From Calothrix sp. NIES-4105 (GTDB lineage: Bacteria > Cyanobacteriota > Cyanobacteriia > Cyanobacteriales > Nostocaceae): a DNA stretch of 64,000 nucleotides. The DNA is taken from the NCBI RefSeq assembly GCF_002368415.1, contig NZ_AP018290.1, positions 731,244 through 795,243 on the forward strand. Direction: 5' to 3'. A model generated the notes under the pieces. It saw only the letters and a list, made by a program, of their open reading frames with translations. It was not told the origin of the DNA and ran no database searches. Shown piece after piece: positions 1-9,210 of the stretch. Within the stretch, counting starts at the first letter, position 1. Each line of letters opens with the position of its first letter. The translations under genes and the position numbers were made by a program.

Positions 1-1707
1 TTTGAGTTGATTGCGTTCCGAAATATGATTTAAAATGCGATTTAAAGCGACAATAGGGCTAGTAACTGGATAGTTTTCGATGGGGGTATTTTTCCCAACA
101 AGCTTTTGTAAATCTTGTCCAGCGTTCATTGCTAAAAGTAACCCATCTATTTGGGAGGCATTATCAAACAGTTGTAAAGCGCTATTCCCTTGCCGTTCCA
201 GAACAGTTGCTGTTTTTCCATCTGTTATTAGTTTTTGGGCATACCAACCTGCCCCTATTACCGCAGTCATTGCCACTGCTAAAAACCCAGTACCAAATCG
301 AATCTGGCGCCTAGATTTATGTTGTGCTTTGCTTAATGTTTCATTGGCTTGGCTTAATATTCGACTTTCTTCTTCTTTAACTGCTAAAGCTTCTATTAAT
401 TCCCTTTTTTCTAACTCTCCAGAAGCTGCTAAATATCTGGAATCCTCATTACTTAAGCTTTTCTCGTTAGCCCATCGCAAAGCATCTTGCAAAGCTTGCC
501 CGCGTAATAGTCGTGATTCATCCTGGTAGTTACTATCAACCCAAGCTTGAAAGCTTGCTGAATAAGGACGCAGTTTTCCTAATTCTCTTTCAACCCAATT
601 TAAATTTAATACAGATTCATATATTTTGTTGTAAACTTTTAGGATGTTTTGCTGTTTAACAACCAAACCAGTTAAACGAAATCTCATCTGTTCTATACTA
701 TCATCTGTATGAATATACCCCGATAGTAATATTTGCTGATACCATCCTAAAAAACGCCCTGCTATCTGCTCTCCTAGTAGCATCCTGTCTCTGATTGTTT
801 TTATATGTTCTGGTTCATCACGACTTTCCCAATTTTCTATAATGTTTTTTTGAATTAAATCGTGTAGAGACGCGAAATTTCGCGTCTCTACATTTGGGTT
901 TGTGGTAACATTTGGGTTTGTGGTAACATTTGGGTCTGTGGCGATTAATCTGCATACTTTCTGGGTTAAAAAGGGTTGTCCCCCTGTCCATGTCAATATT
1001 TCTCGTATTAATGCGTTAGGATTTTCTACTTGACCCTCAAATCCTTTGGCTAAAGGTTCAATTTCACTGTCTTTAAACCCTTCTAATTGAATCGCTTTAC
1101 CTATATTAAACGGTGTTCGTCTTTTATCGCCAATTAAATCACCTGGGGTAACAACTCCTACTAATGCAAAAGTCAGGCGCCTATACTCTGTGTTAAAATT
1201 ACGCTTTTCATAACAGCTTCTGATTAACGCAAAAAAATCATCTGTGGAAAAGCCTAGACTCAAAATACTATCTATTTCATCTATAAAAATAACAATCTTA
1301 CTTTGGATAGATGTTAATAATACGGTTTCTATGAATTCTTCTAAACGTTCTACAGGAGTAATGGCGCCTCTTTCAAGCCACCAATTACGGAGAATATCTG
1401 AGGGATTGCCTAAACTAAAATTAACTGTAAGCTTGTAAATAATACCAGCATACCACTGTTCTGATGTTATATCTCGATTACCTCGGACGGAAAAATCCAG
1501 AGAAGTACAAGCAAACCCTTCTGCTTGTAGTTTATTCATTGTCCGAACTATTAAACTGGTTTTACCCATTTGACGAGAGTTAAAAATATAACAGAATTCT
1601 CCTGCATTTAAGCTGTGGTAAAGGTCAGAATCTGCGTGTCTAACAACGTAAGAAGGAGCATTTTCCCCTAGACTACCCCCAACTTTATACTCATAATTTT
1701 CTGTCAT
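1..1707 (-). CDS. STAND-like AAA_35 ATPase, partial (C-terminal part outside window)
   Basis: The frame is open from an ATG at 1707 to the window edge (569 codons) and starts MTENYEYKVGG like its three paralogues in this window. It has the AAA_35-type ATPase with the degenerate Walker A NSRQMGKTS and Walker B FIDEIDSIL, then a linker ending SPIVALNRIL and ISERNQLK. The edge cuts it just where the WD40 array begins in the paralogues. The family is a STAND-like regulatory or defence ATPase; a signalling or abortive-infection role is inference. An in-frame palindrome and an 18-bp tandem repeat lie in the linker before the IIENWES motif. Its upstream region carries the shared direct-repeat element and two copies of a 60-bp repeat. 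Confidence 0.85.
   Translation of the reverse strand, partial: MTENYEYKVGGSLGENAPSYVVRHADSDLYHSLNAGEFCYIFNSRQMGKTSLIVRTMNKLQAEGFACTSLDFSVRGNRDITSEQWYAGIIYKLTVNFSLGNPSDILRNWWLERGAITPVERLEEFIETVLLTSIQSKIVIFIDEIDSILSLGFSTDDFFALIRSCYEKRNFNTEYRRLTFALVGVVTPGDLIGDKRRTPFNIGKAIQLEGFKDSEIEPLAKGFEGQVENPNALIREILTWTGGQPFLTQKVCRLIATDPNVTTNPNVTTNPNVETRNFASLHDLIQKNIIENWESRDEPEHIKTIRDRMLLGEQIAGRFLGWYQQILLSGYIHTDDSIEQMRFRLTGLVVKQQNILKVYNKIYESVLNLNWVERELGKLRPYSASFQAWVDSNYQDESRLLRGQALQDALRWANEKSLSNEDSRYLAASGELEKRELIEALAVKEEESRILSQANETLSKAQHKSRRQIRFGTGFLAVAMTAVIGAGWYAQKLITDGKTATVLERQGNSALQLFDNASQIDGLLLAMNAGQDLQKLVGKNTPIENYPVTSPIVALNRILNHISERNQLK
864..945. repeat. Palindromic repeat plus 18-bp tandem repeat inside a coding region
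   Basis: Positions 864-891 are a perfect 28-nt palindrome with ends GTAGAGACGCG and CGCGTCTCTAC. It is followed by about 2.6 copies of the 18-mer ATTTGGGTTTGTGGTAAC. Both keep the reading frame of the STAND-like gene and encode an Asn/Thr/Pro-rich insertion. Intergenic copies of the palindrome family lie elsewhere in the window, and the paralogue at 54880 carries a related copy at the same linker. Confidence 0.85.
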
Positions 1708-1738
1708 AATTAATTCACCATATATATAAATCACGTAG

Positions 1739-1845
1739 GGTGTGTGAAAGCCATTACAATCAATCAAGGTAACAAAAAATTAAACTGCTTTCACGCACCA
1801 TACAATCAATCAAGGTAACAAAAAATTAAACTGCTTTCACGCACC
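1739..1845. repeat. Two tandem copies of a 60-bp MITE-like repeat in a promoter region
   Basis: Copy 1 (1739-1799) has inverted ends GGTGTGTGAAAGC and GCTTTCACGCACC around a conserved core ATTACAATCAATCAAGGTAA. Copy 2 (1800-1845) lacks most of the left end. The same unit lies upstream of the STAND-like genes at 11609 (one copy) and 54880 (two copies). Confidence 0.8.
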
Positions 1846-1862
1846 TTACACTTATATCTAAG

Positions 1863-1921
1863 CATGACCTGATTTGAGTTCGACGATGAGAAATTTGAGT
1901 TATCTTCGACTTTTGGCTAAT
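1863..1921 (-). promoter_or_regulatory. Shared upstream element with 21-bp direct repeat (operator candidate)
   Basis: On the minus strand, GCCAAAAGTCGAAGAT is followed by AACTCAAATTTCTCAT and, 21 bp later, AACTCAAAT...GTCATG. The two half-sites are on the same face of the helix. The same arrangement precedes the genes at 4567, 11609 and 54880 and the remnant at 58779. Function as an operator is inference. Confidence 0.55.
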
Positions 1922-2017
1922 ACCAGCAATATAATAAAAGATGGTGCGTCACAGCATTTTGATTTTTCGCTTCGTTGAAGTTTTTCGTGGCTGTGACGCA
2001 CCCTACCTTATATAATA

Positions 2018-2240
2018 TTATTTCGAGAAATATTGCCGATATAATTCACAACTTGGCGAAACTCCCCTGTCTTGTACTTTTATTAACCCTAGAGCATTTA
2101 ATTTTGAGCAGGTCTTTTTATTTAATTGCGTCTGTTGCGTATTTGTAATTACCTGTTGCATCCCAGCTTCTAGTTCAGGATGCTGTTCTAATATTGACTC
2201 AATTCGCCGTAAATATGTATTATATATTCCTGTTGTGGTC
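2018..2240 (-). pseudogene. C-terminal fragment of an HTH-AAA protein
   Basis: Minus-strand reading gives the end of a protein like that at 53272-54558, finishing CELYRQYFSK then stop, including the LNALGLI segment. The upstream part of the gene is missing: at GGCGCC (2241) the similarity switches to a STAND-like fragment on the other strand. It is a gene remnant with no start. Confidence 0.75.
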
Positions 2241-2443
2241 GGCGCCAGTCAAGATGTCAAGTCAGAACAGTGGTATGCAGGGATACTCTATAAGCTTGTA
2301 ATAATTTTTAATATTGGTAATCCGTCAGAATATCTCCGTAATTGGTGGCTTGAAAGAGGCGCCATTACTCCTATGGAACGTTGGTCGGAGTTTATAGAAA
2401 TAGTATTATTAGCATCTACCCAAAGTAAGATTATTATATTTTA
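2241..2443 (+). pseudogene. Internal fragment of STAND-like ATPase
   Basis: This stretch reads QDVKSEQWYAGILYKLV, then LRNWWLERGAITPMER and QSKIIIF. It corresponds to the region between Walker A and Walker B of the complete paralogues. There is no P-loop, no WD40 part and no start, and a stop follows QSKIIIF. The left border coincides with GGCGCC. Confidence 0.8.
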
Positions 2444-2670
2444 GGATTGGTTAGAGGGCACCTATGCATTTTTCTCCAAGGTTGGGAAATGGTAGCATGG
2501 TATTTACGAAATCTACGAAAAAAATGCTCTGGATTTTTGTAACCGACTTTGTAAACAGTTTGTTTAATAGGCTTATTATTGTACTTATAACTCGATATCT
2601 TTAAATAACCCTCTTTATCTAAAAAATGTAGAGACATCATATTATGATGCCTCCACGTATATCTAATCAA
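2434..2670 (-). pseudogene. AraC-type regulator C-terminal fragment
   Basis: The C-terminal half reads TVYKVGYKNPEHFFRRFRKYH, the second helix-turn-helix of an AraC-family DNA-binding domain. Compare VGYQTPNHFFKQFRDYHNVSP in the intact AraC gene at 48260. The first helix-turn-helix and any sensor domain are absent, and the N-terminal 30 residues show no family similarity. Probably a dead remnant. Confidence 0.65.
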
Positions 2671-2702
2671 AACGCTTCATAGCGTGCGATTAATTAGTTT
2701 TA

Positions 2703-3661
2703 TTATTCCTCAGTCGGCTCAGATGGCGGAATTTCATTTAGTATAAGCTGAAATTCTTGTACAGAAGCTGTTGTAACTGCTTGTCTCAAAAGGCTCTCCA
2801 GTACATCTATATCCTCTACTGTCTCAAGACGCTCGCTAACTTGTGGTGATACAGTTCCAAACCGCGCTTCCAAGGCTGTGACAACTGACTTACGGCCATT
2901 TTTTACCATCCCATCTAGTTCGATATCTGTAATATAAGGCACTCGTCCTTCCTCCTGAATACGTTTAAATTCTTGTTTAAAGCTAATTGCCAATGGTTCT
3001 GGTAAAACCATCATCCATTGAATTAGACGGAATAATTCCAGTACTTCATTCTTAGTATAGCCACGTTCATAAAGTCCGCGCACTAAAGTTAGTTTCGACT
3101 CAAACCGTTGCTCGTCTTTTCCAACGGTGTCCAAAGTACTCAAATGTGCCATTATTACCACCGCAAATGGATTTAATGAACGTTCTAGTGTACTCCATTG
3201 GGATTGAAAATCTAATAACTTTACCATTGGATATTCTGTGTTGCTGGTGAATCTCCAGCGTGAATAACCGAATTTTGTCGGGCGCTGTTCTTTGGGTCAT
3301 TATCTCCAAGTACCACCAAACTAATGACTTCATTATCATTCTTGTCAAACAACCTATGGTTATAAACATATATTCGTTTAGGAAAATCTTTTTGGTATTG
3401 ACTTTGGATTTCAATATGGATTAATACAAAAACTTCTGCTCCATCATGTAACCAAACTTTTACCAACTTATCTGCAAGTCTATTTCCAATTTCAGCTTCT
3501 CTAACTACCTCTCTTAAGTCAGTATCCAATGATTCGTAACCCCTTGACCAATCTATATCAGCATGAATCCAAGGAAAACACAACTCTATAAAAGATTCAA
3601 AATATATATCTAAAGCTTCCTTCCAAGGGGAATCGTAGTCTGATAATACTCTTCTTGCCAT
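2703..3661 (-). pseudogene. Rpn/transposase_31-like cytosolic protein, frameshifted
   Basis: The upstream frame (3661-3221) begins MARRVLSDYDSPWKEALDIYFE and contains the PD-(D/E)XK-like core VFVLIHIEIQSQ, typical of the Rpn/transposase_31 group common in cyanobacteria. The downstream frame (3227-2703) continues with VKLLDFQSQW...NPFAVVIMAHL and a helical C-terminus. The frames overlap by 7 nt at ATGGTAA, exactly where this family is normally continuous, and the segment between LGDNDP and VKLLD is abnormal. I read it as one gene broken by an indel; two coupled ORFs is the alternative. Confidence 0.7.
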
Positions 3662-4266
3662 TGCAGATTTTCACCCTCAACAATTATCACTATTTTATTT
3701 TATCAGATAAAAATATATTTATTAATTCTAATTTGCAAAATATGTTAATTATAATTAAGCAGAATCTGTATAATTTATATCATATAAATTACCTGATAAT
3801 TTAACTACATTATTAAGCGAATATGCCTGTAAAATAAACGCTTGCGAGCAACGCATACAACACCATAGCCAATTTTTAGATTTCCGCATGTTGAATGCGC
3901 TTTCCAATACGTCATTAACAGTAAAAGCTGACATAGTAAAGAAAGAGTCTTAATAATAAATAATAAAGATATAGCAATCCTATATGAGTTGTAAAAAATT
4001 ATATCCACTTTAGACGCGATTAATCGCGTCTCTACAATCTCGATTTTCACAAATGATTTAGGATTGCTATAGTAATAAACTTGTTAGATATTTAGTCCTC
4101 TTAAAGAGGACTTTCGCCCCACCGCATTCGGTTTTTAACCCTATGCAGGTAGGAACGAAGTGCAAGATGTAAGTTAAGGATAAGATTATCTGGTTTGAAA
4201 GTCTCAACAGGCGCCGTGTACTGAGCGCGCCATAGTCATTTGTTTTACGCTACAGAACTAGTTTTA
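3662..4266. other. AT-rich intergenic region with a MITE and a weak secreted-protein fragment
   Basis: No convincing gene is present. Positions 3880-3945 (minus strand) weakly resemble the signal-peptide region (MSAFTVN) of the secreted protein at 60608-60913. A MITE-like element occupies 3970-4071. The rest is AT-rich with no coding signal. Confidence 0.4.
3970..4071. mobile_element. MITE-like element with TATAGCAATCCTA inverted ends
   Basis: The ends TATAGCAATCCTA and TAGGATTGCTATA are inverted repeats. The interior contains part of the GTAGAGACGCG palindrome family (GACGCGATTAATCGCGTC). A second copy lies at 63171-63297 with the same ends and the same type of core. Confidence 0.7.
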
Positions 4267-4350
4267 CAGAATAACTATATTATTGGTACAGTTAGCCAAA
4301 AGTCGAAGATAACTCAAATTTCTCATTGCTGAACTCAAATGGTGTCATGT
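4267..4350 (+). promoter_or_regulatory. Shared upstream element with 21-bp direct repeat
   Basis: GTTAGCCAAAAGTCGAAGAT is followed by AACTCAAATTTCTCAT and a second AACTCAAAT 21 bp downstream, ending GTCATGTTATATA. It is nearly identical to the element before the gene at 11609. A different palindromic repeat (4363-4508) separates it from the start of the gene at 4567. Confidence 0.55.
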
Positions 4351-4362
4351 TATATATAAATC

Positions 4363-4508
4363 GTAGGTTGGGTTCCGGCTTTGCGTTCACGCAGTGTCCC
4401 GCAGGGAAACCCAACAAGAGCGTAAAATATTTATGTTGGGTTCCGTTCCTCCAACGCCACTTGCTTTATGCCGGGGAACCCGTCCAACGCAGTGGCTCCC
4501 CAACCTAC
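4363..4508. repeat. Complex inverted repeat GTAGGTTGGG...CCCAACCTAC
   Basis: The ends GTAGGTTGGG and CCCAACCTAC are inverted repeats around GC-richer sequence with internal CCCAAC/GTTGGG motifs. It resembles the dispersed 'GTAGGTTGGGTT' repeats of filamentous cyanobacteria. It sits where the STAND-like paralogues carry the GGTGCGTGAAAGC repeat. Confidence 0.6.
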
Positions 4509-4566
4509 AAGTAAGTTTTTTTGGTTTAAGTAAATAACACTAGTTTTGATATACTGTGAATTAATC

Positions 4567-7500
4567 ATGACAAACAATTACGAGTATGAAGTTGGAGGGA
4601 GTTTAAAAGAGAATGCTCCTAGTTACGTGGTTAGACAAGCAGACACTGACCTTTACAACAATTTAAAAGCGGGAGTATTTTGTTATATTTTTAACTCTCG
4701 GCAAATGGGTAAAACCAGTTTGATAGTTCGGACGATGAAAAAACTCCAAGCAGATGGGTATGCTTGTACATCGCTTGATTTTTCTGTGCGAGGTAGTCGA
4801 GATGTGAAGTTAGAACAGTGGTACGCAGGAATACTTTATAAGCTTGTAGTAAATTTTAACATAGGTAATCCATCAGAGTATCTCCGTAATTGGTGGCAAG
4901 AAAGAGGCGCCATTACTCCTGTGGAACGTCTGGAGGAGTTTATCGAAACAGTATTATTAGCATCTATCCAAAGTAAGATTATTATATTTATAGATGAAAT
5001 AGATAGTATTTTGAGTTTAAGCTTTTCTACAGATGATTTTTTTGCTTTAATTAGAAGCTGTTATCAAAAGCGTACCTTAAACGCAGAATATGAGCGGTTA
5101 ACTTTTGCTTTAGTTGGAGTAGCCACCCCAGGTGATTTAATTGGCGATAAAAGGCGAACACCATTTAATATTGGTAAAGCAATTGGGCTAGATGGGTTTA
5201 AAGAAAGCGAAATTGAGCCATTAGCAAAAGGATTTTCAGATCAAGTAGAAAACCCTTTAGCTTTAATGCTACTCATATTAGCTTGGACAGGTGGACAACC
5301 TTTTTTAACGCAGAAAGTTTGTAAGTTATTGAAGGATGAAGAAATAAGCAATGGAGAAATATTAGAGTCAGTAATTAGAAGTAAAATTATTGAAAATTGG
5401 GAAAGTCAAGATGAGCCAGAGCATTTAAAGACAATACGTGATAGGTTACTATTAGGAGAGCAAATAGCAGGGCGTTTTTTAGGATGGTATCAGCAAATAC
5501 TGCTTTCGGGGCATATATCTGCTGATGGTAGTATAGAACAAATGAGATTTCGGTTAACGGGTTTGGTAGTTAAACAGCAGGATAAAGTAAAAGTTTATAA
5601 CAAAATCTATAAATCTGTTTTTGATTTAAAATGGGTTGAGAAAGAATTATATAAACTGCGTCCTTATTCAGAAAACTTTCAAGCATGGATTGCTAGTAAC
5701 TATCTAGATGAGTCACGGTTATTGCGAGGAAAAGCTTTGCAAGATGCTTTACACTGGGCACAGGAAAAAAACTTAAGTAATGAAGATGCTAAATACTTAG
5801 CTGCCTCTCAGGAATTAGAGAAAAGAGAACTTGAATTCGCTTTAGCGGTTCAAAAAGAAGAAAGTAGGATATTAGCACAGGCGAATGATACGTTAACTAT
5901 AGCTTCCAAGAAAGCAAAACGTCGAATTCGTTTGGGGAGTATAATTTTAGGTGTATCTCTAGTAGCGGCACTAGTTGCAGGCACTTTCGCAGGTACTGCT
6001 GAACTACGGCGCCGAGAAGCAGCAATAGTCACAACATTGGAACAATCATCAGCCCAATTGTTGCGTTTACCAACATCTTCTTTAGCCTTGGAAAATTTAA
6101 TTGAGGCAATGCGACCTGCAATAGGATTAAGAAAATTAGTTAAAGATGGTCATTCCTTTAAAAATTACCCTACTGTTAGTCCCGTATTAGCCTTGCAGAC
6201 AACTCTAGAGAATATCCGAGAAAAAAATCGGCTAGAAGGAGGTTTTGTCATATTTAGCCCAGATGGTAAGACTGTCGCTACTACTGCTTTATTTGACGGT
6301 ACTGTGAAGTTATGGAACTTAAAAGGTTCAGAAATTGCCACTCTCAAACATCAAGATAGGGTCACAAAAGTAGTATTTAGCCCAGATGGTAAGACTGTCG
6401 CTACTACTTCAATTGACGGTACTGCGAAGTTATGGAACTTCAAAGGTTTAGAAATTGCCACTCTCAAACATCAAAGTTCGGTAACAGACGTAGTATTTAG
6501 CCCAGATGGTAAGACTATCGCTACTGCTTCGGATGACAAAACTGCAAAGTTATGGAACTTACTTGGTTCAGAAATTGCCACTCTCAAACATCAAAATCCG
6601 GTAACAGACGTAGTATTTAGCCCAGATGGTAAGACTATCGCTACTGCTTCGGATGACAAAACTGCAAAGTTATGGAACTTACTTGGTTCAGAAATTGCCA
6701 CTCTCAAACATCAAAATCCGGTCGCAAACGTAGTATTTAGCCCAGATGGTAAGACTGTCGCTACTACTTCATGGGACAAAACTGCGAAGTTATGGAACTT
6801 ACTTGGTTCAGAAATTGCCACTCTCAAACATCAAGGTGGGGTCACAAACGTAGTATTTAGCCCAGATGGTAAGACTGTCGCTACTGCTTCATGGGACAAA
6901 ACTGCGAAGTTATGGAACTTACTTGGTTCAGAAATTGCCACTCTCAAACATCAAAGTCGGGTCACAAACGTAGTATTTAGCCCAGATGGTAAGACTATCG
7001 CTACTGCTTTATTTGACAATACTGCGAAGTTATGGAACTTACTTGGTTCAGAAATTGCCACTCTCAAACATCAAGATTCAGTCAGCAACGTAGTATTTAG
7101 CCCAGATGGTAACACTGTCGCTACTGCATCATGGGACAAAACTGCGAAGTTATGGAACTTACTTGGTTCAGAAATTGCTACTCTCAAACATCAAGATAGA
7201 GTCACAAACGTAGTATTTAGCCCAGATGGTAAGACTGTCGCTACTGCTTCAAGTGACGGTACTACGAAGTTATGGAACTTAAAAGGTTCAGAAATTGCCG
7301 CTCTCAAAAATCAAGATGGGGTCACAAACGTAGTATTTAGCCCAGATGGTAAGACTGTCGCTACTGCTTCATGGGACAAAACTGCGAAGTTATGGAACTT
7401 ACTTGGTTCAGAAATTGCCACTCTCAAACATCAAAGTTTGGTCTACAATGTAGTATTTAGCCCAGATGGTAAGACTGTCGCTACTACTTTAATTGACGGT

Positions 7501-8217
7501 ACTGCGAAGTTATGGAACTTCAAAGGTTTAGAAATTGCTACTCTCAAACATCAAGATTATGTCACAAACGTAGTATTTAGCCCAGATGGTAAGACTGTCG
7601 CTACTACTTTAATTGACGGTACTGCGAAGTTATGGAACTTACTTGGTTCAGAAATTGCCACTCTCAAACATCAAGGTGGGGTCAGATACGTAGTATTTAG
7701 CCCAGATGGTAAGACTGTCGCTACTGCTTCAGATGACGGTACTGCGAAGTTATGGAACTTACTTGGTTCAGAAATTGCTACTCTCAAACATCAAAGTTCG
7801 ATCATAAACGTAGTATTTAGCCCAGATGGTAACACTGTCGCTACTGCCTCATCTGACGGTACTACGAAGTTATGGAACTTAAAAGGTTCAGAAATTGCCA
7901 CTCTCAAACATCAAGATTATGTCACAAACGTAGTATTTAGCCCAGATGGTAACACTGTCGCTACTGCATCAGTTGACAACGTTGCACGCTTATGGACTCA
8001 AACTAGGGATGGTTGGCAGCAGGTTGCTGAATATCAGGGTCGGCTTGACGGGTTTAGTCCGGATGGTAAATTAATTGCGCTTGTTGTAGATAATGCTGTA
8101 CAGCTACGTCGCGTTGAGGGTTTGGATGATTTACTCGCGCGCGGTTGCAACTGGCTGCAAGATTACCTCAATAGCCATGATAAGGAAAAAAGGAAGGAGT
8201 TGTGTCCCAGTCAATAA
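4567..8217 (+). CDS. STAND-like AAA_35 ATPase with transmembrane helix and WD40 array
   Basis: The product is about 1216 residues. The start at 4567 (MTNNYEYEVGG) is chosen over the ATG at 4546 because all paralogues align there. Residues 1-330 are an AAA_35-type ATPase with P-loop NSRQMGKTS (K49) and Walker B IIIFIDEIDS (D143/E144). A charged helical stretch precedes one membrane helix (about 453-480, LGSIILGVSLVAALVAG). From about residue 560 there are 15 WD40 units of mostly 40 residues plus a partial one. The tail [16 protein letters not shown] is shared with other cyanobacterial WD40 proteins. The family fits STAND NTPases that sense or assemble through repeats; the specific role here is unknown. 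It heads a segment duplicated at 11.4-17.7 kb. Confidence 0.85.
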   Translation: MTNNYEYEVGGSLKENAPSYVVRQADTDLYNNLKAGVFCYIFNSRQMGKTSLIVRTMKKLQADGYACTSLDFSVRGSRDVKLEQWYAGILYKLVVNFNIGNPSEYLRNWWQERGAITPVERLEEFIETVLLASIQSKIIIFIDEIDSILSLSFSTDDFFALIRSCYQKRTLNAEYERLTFALVGVATPGDLIGDKRRTPFNIGKAIGLDGFKESEIEPLAKGFSDQVENPLALMLLILAWTGGQPFLTQKVCKLLKDEEISNGEILESVIRSKIIENWESQDEPEHLKTIRDRLLLGEQIAGRFLGWYQQILLSGHISADGSIEQMRFRLTGLVVKQQDKVKVYNKIYKSVFDLKWVEKELYKLRPYSENFQAWIASNYLDESRLLRGKALQDALHWAQEKNLSNEDAKYLAASQELEKRELEFALAVQKEESRILAQANDTLTIASKKAKRRIRLGSIILGVSLVAALVAGTFAGTAELRRREAAIVTTLEQSSAQLLRLPTSSLALENLIEAMRPAIGLRKLVKDGHSFKNYPTVSPVLALQTTLENIREKNRLEGGFVIFSPDGKTVATTALFDGTVKLWNLKGSEIATLKHQDRVTKVVFSPDGKTVATTSIDGTAKLWNFKGLEIATLKHQSSVTDVVFSPDGKTIATASDDKTAKLWNLLGSEIATLKHQNPVTDVVFSPDGKTIATASDDKTAKLWNLLGSEIATLKHQNPVANVVFSPDGKTVATTSWDKTAKLWNLLGSEIATLKHQGGVTNVVFSPDGKTVATASWDKTAKLWNLLGSEIATLKHQSRVTNVVFSPDGKTIATALFDNTAKLWNLLGSEIATLKHQDSVSNVVFSPDGNTVATASWDKTAKLWNLLGSEIATLKHQDRVTNVVFSPDGKTVATASSDGTTKLWNLKGSEIAALKNQDGVTNVVFSPDGKTVATASWDKTAKLWNLLGSEIATLKHQSLVYNVVFSPDGKTVATTLIDGTAKLWNFKGLEIATLKHQDYVTNVVFSPDGKTVATTLIDGTAKLWNLLGSEIATLKHQGGVRYVVFSPDGKTVATASDDGTAKLWNLLGSEIATLKHQSSIINVVFSPDGNTVATASSDGTTKLWNLKGSEIATLKHQDYVTNVVFSPDGNTVATASVDNVARLWTQTRDGWQQVAEYQGRLDGFSPDGKLIALVVDNAVQLRRVEGLDDLLARGCNWLQDYLNSHDKEKRKELCPSQ
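6241..8010 (+). repeat. Coding tandem array of 15 WD40 units, 120-bp period
   Basis: Each unit encodes [22 protein letters not shown]-type sequence of 40 residues. Units at 6481-6600 and 6601-6720 are identical base for base. The others differ mainly at a few codons after the HQ dipeptide and at the two or three residues before KLW. This is the pattern of recent unit duplication or gene conversion. Confidence 0.9.
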
Positions 8218-8225
8218 GGAAGGCG

Positions 8226-8640
8226 CCGAAAATTAAAATAGACCGTACCCGGCAAGTACTATCATCACTATTTATTACATAACATGCCAGAGAATGCGCT
8301 ACCATATCTGAAGCATGAATGACACAAGCAAGAGGTTCTGTGAGGGCAGCTTTGACATTTTCTAAGTCTGAATTGATACGGATAGCAGTCTTCATCAGGG
8401 GGCATCATCTATTCGGCAAATCCCCTAGTAAACCTGTAATACCGTGTTAGCGATAATACTGACATTGATGCGAATAACCACTAGCACAATATTCGCATAG
8501 TGGTTGGTATGAATTACTAATACAATTTAATCCTTGGTCGAGAACTACTCTATCACTGAAACGCAAATCTTCAACTTGGCGCCCAACTTCTTCAACCACA
8601 CCAACGATTTCATTTGCTCTCGCTTAATTCTAATATTATG
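8226..8640 (-). pseudogene. Zinc alcohol dehydrogenase remnant, copy 1
   Basis: Minus-strand pieces encode IVGVVEEVG(R)QVEDL, a GroES-like segment, and PLCEYCASGYSHQCQYY, the structural-zinc Cys cluster of medium-chain dehydrogenases. They are interrupted by frameshifts and stops and lack the NAD(P)-binding domain. Related remnants are at 10312-10525, 15562-15894 and about 43933-43980. Confidence 0.65.
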
Positions 8641-8759
8641 GCAATCCATCAAACAAATTATTACTTGTATACGAAACACGACGCACGATATAACCTTCAT
8701 TACCTTTCCGCTCATATTGATGTGGGGTTAACGAGAACCAGCGGGTATCGGATTTGATG

Positions 8760-9040
8760 GTTTTCCACGGTCAGCTAGTTCGGTTCTTTGCGTAGCGTTA
8801 GATTGATTTTTAGGTTGTACCGCACGTTTAGAAGATTGGGTATTATTAGCATTTCCAGTATTTTTAGTTGGTTCAGCAGTGCGGGAACTAACTTGTTTGT
8901 TATTTTGTGGAACCGTGGCGCCTTTCCTGAGCTATATATATTAAAGTAGACGCTACAACAAGTACAGAAACGAGTGTTTTTTTGATTTTGATGTGGAGCA
9001 TACTAGTGTTTGTTGAATTCGATGATTCCATCAAACACTC
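8760..9040 (-). pseudogene. Small secreted/membrane protein, frameshifted copy
   Basis: The reading starts MLHIKIKKTLVSVLVVAS at about 9001 and continues to IYIAQE, then an extra base near 8926 throws it out of frame relative to the copy at 16227-16430. The upstream leader GAATCATCGAATTCAACAAA is the one shared with the protease at 51504 and the secreted protein at 60608. Confidence 0.6.
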
Positions 9041-9210
9041 TTGGTATATGAGAAAGCCTATGCGTTATTTTAGTAAAATTTTATTTGTTTACGACTTCCG
9101 CGCGATTTAGTTCGAGCTTAGTCGTATGTTCATCCAGGTGTAACAAAAAATTATAAAAAATAAGGGTAAAAGTATTTCTACTTACCCTCAACATAAAAAA
9201 TAGTGTTTTT

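Larger units (their letters stand above)
8218..9210. other. Decayed region with alcohol dehydrogenase and secreted-protein fragments
   Basis: There is no intact gene. Minus-strand fragments correspond to a zinc-type alcohol dehydrogenase (8226-8640, with EYCASGYSHQCQYY) and to a small membrane/secreted protein (about 8760-9000). The whole stretch is a diverged copy of 15512-16640. It lacks the MITE found there at 16109 and has an extra C near 8926 that breaks the secreted-protein frame. Confidence 0.7.

Noticed and set aside
4326-4514. 62-codon ORF before the STAND-like gene
   Set aside because: It is translated from the GTAGGTTGGG inverted repeat and has no ribosome site.
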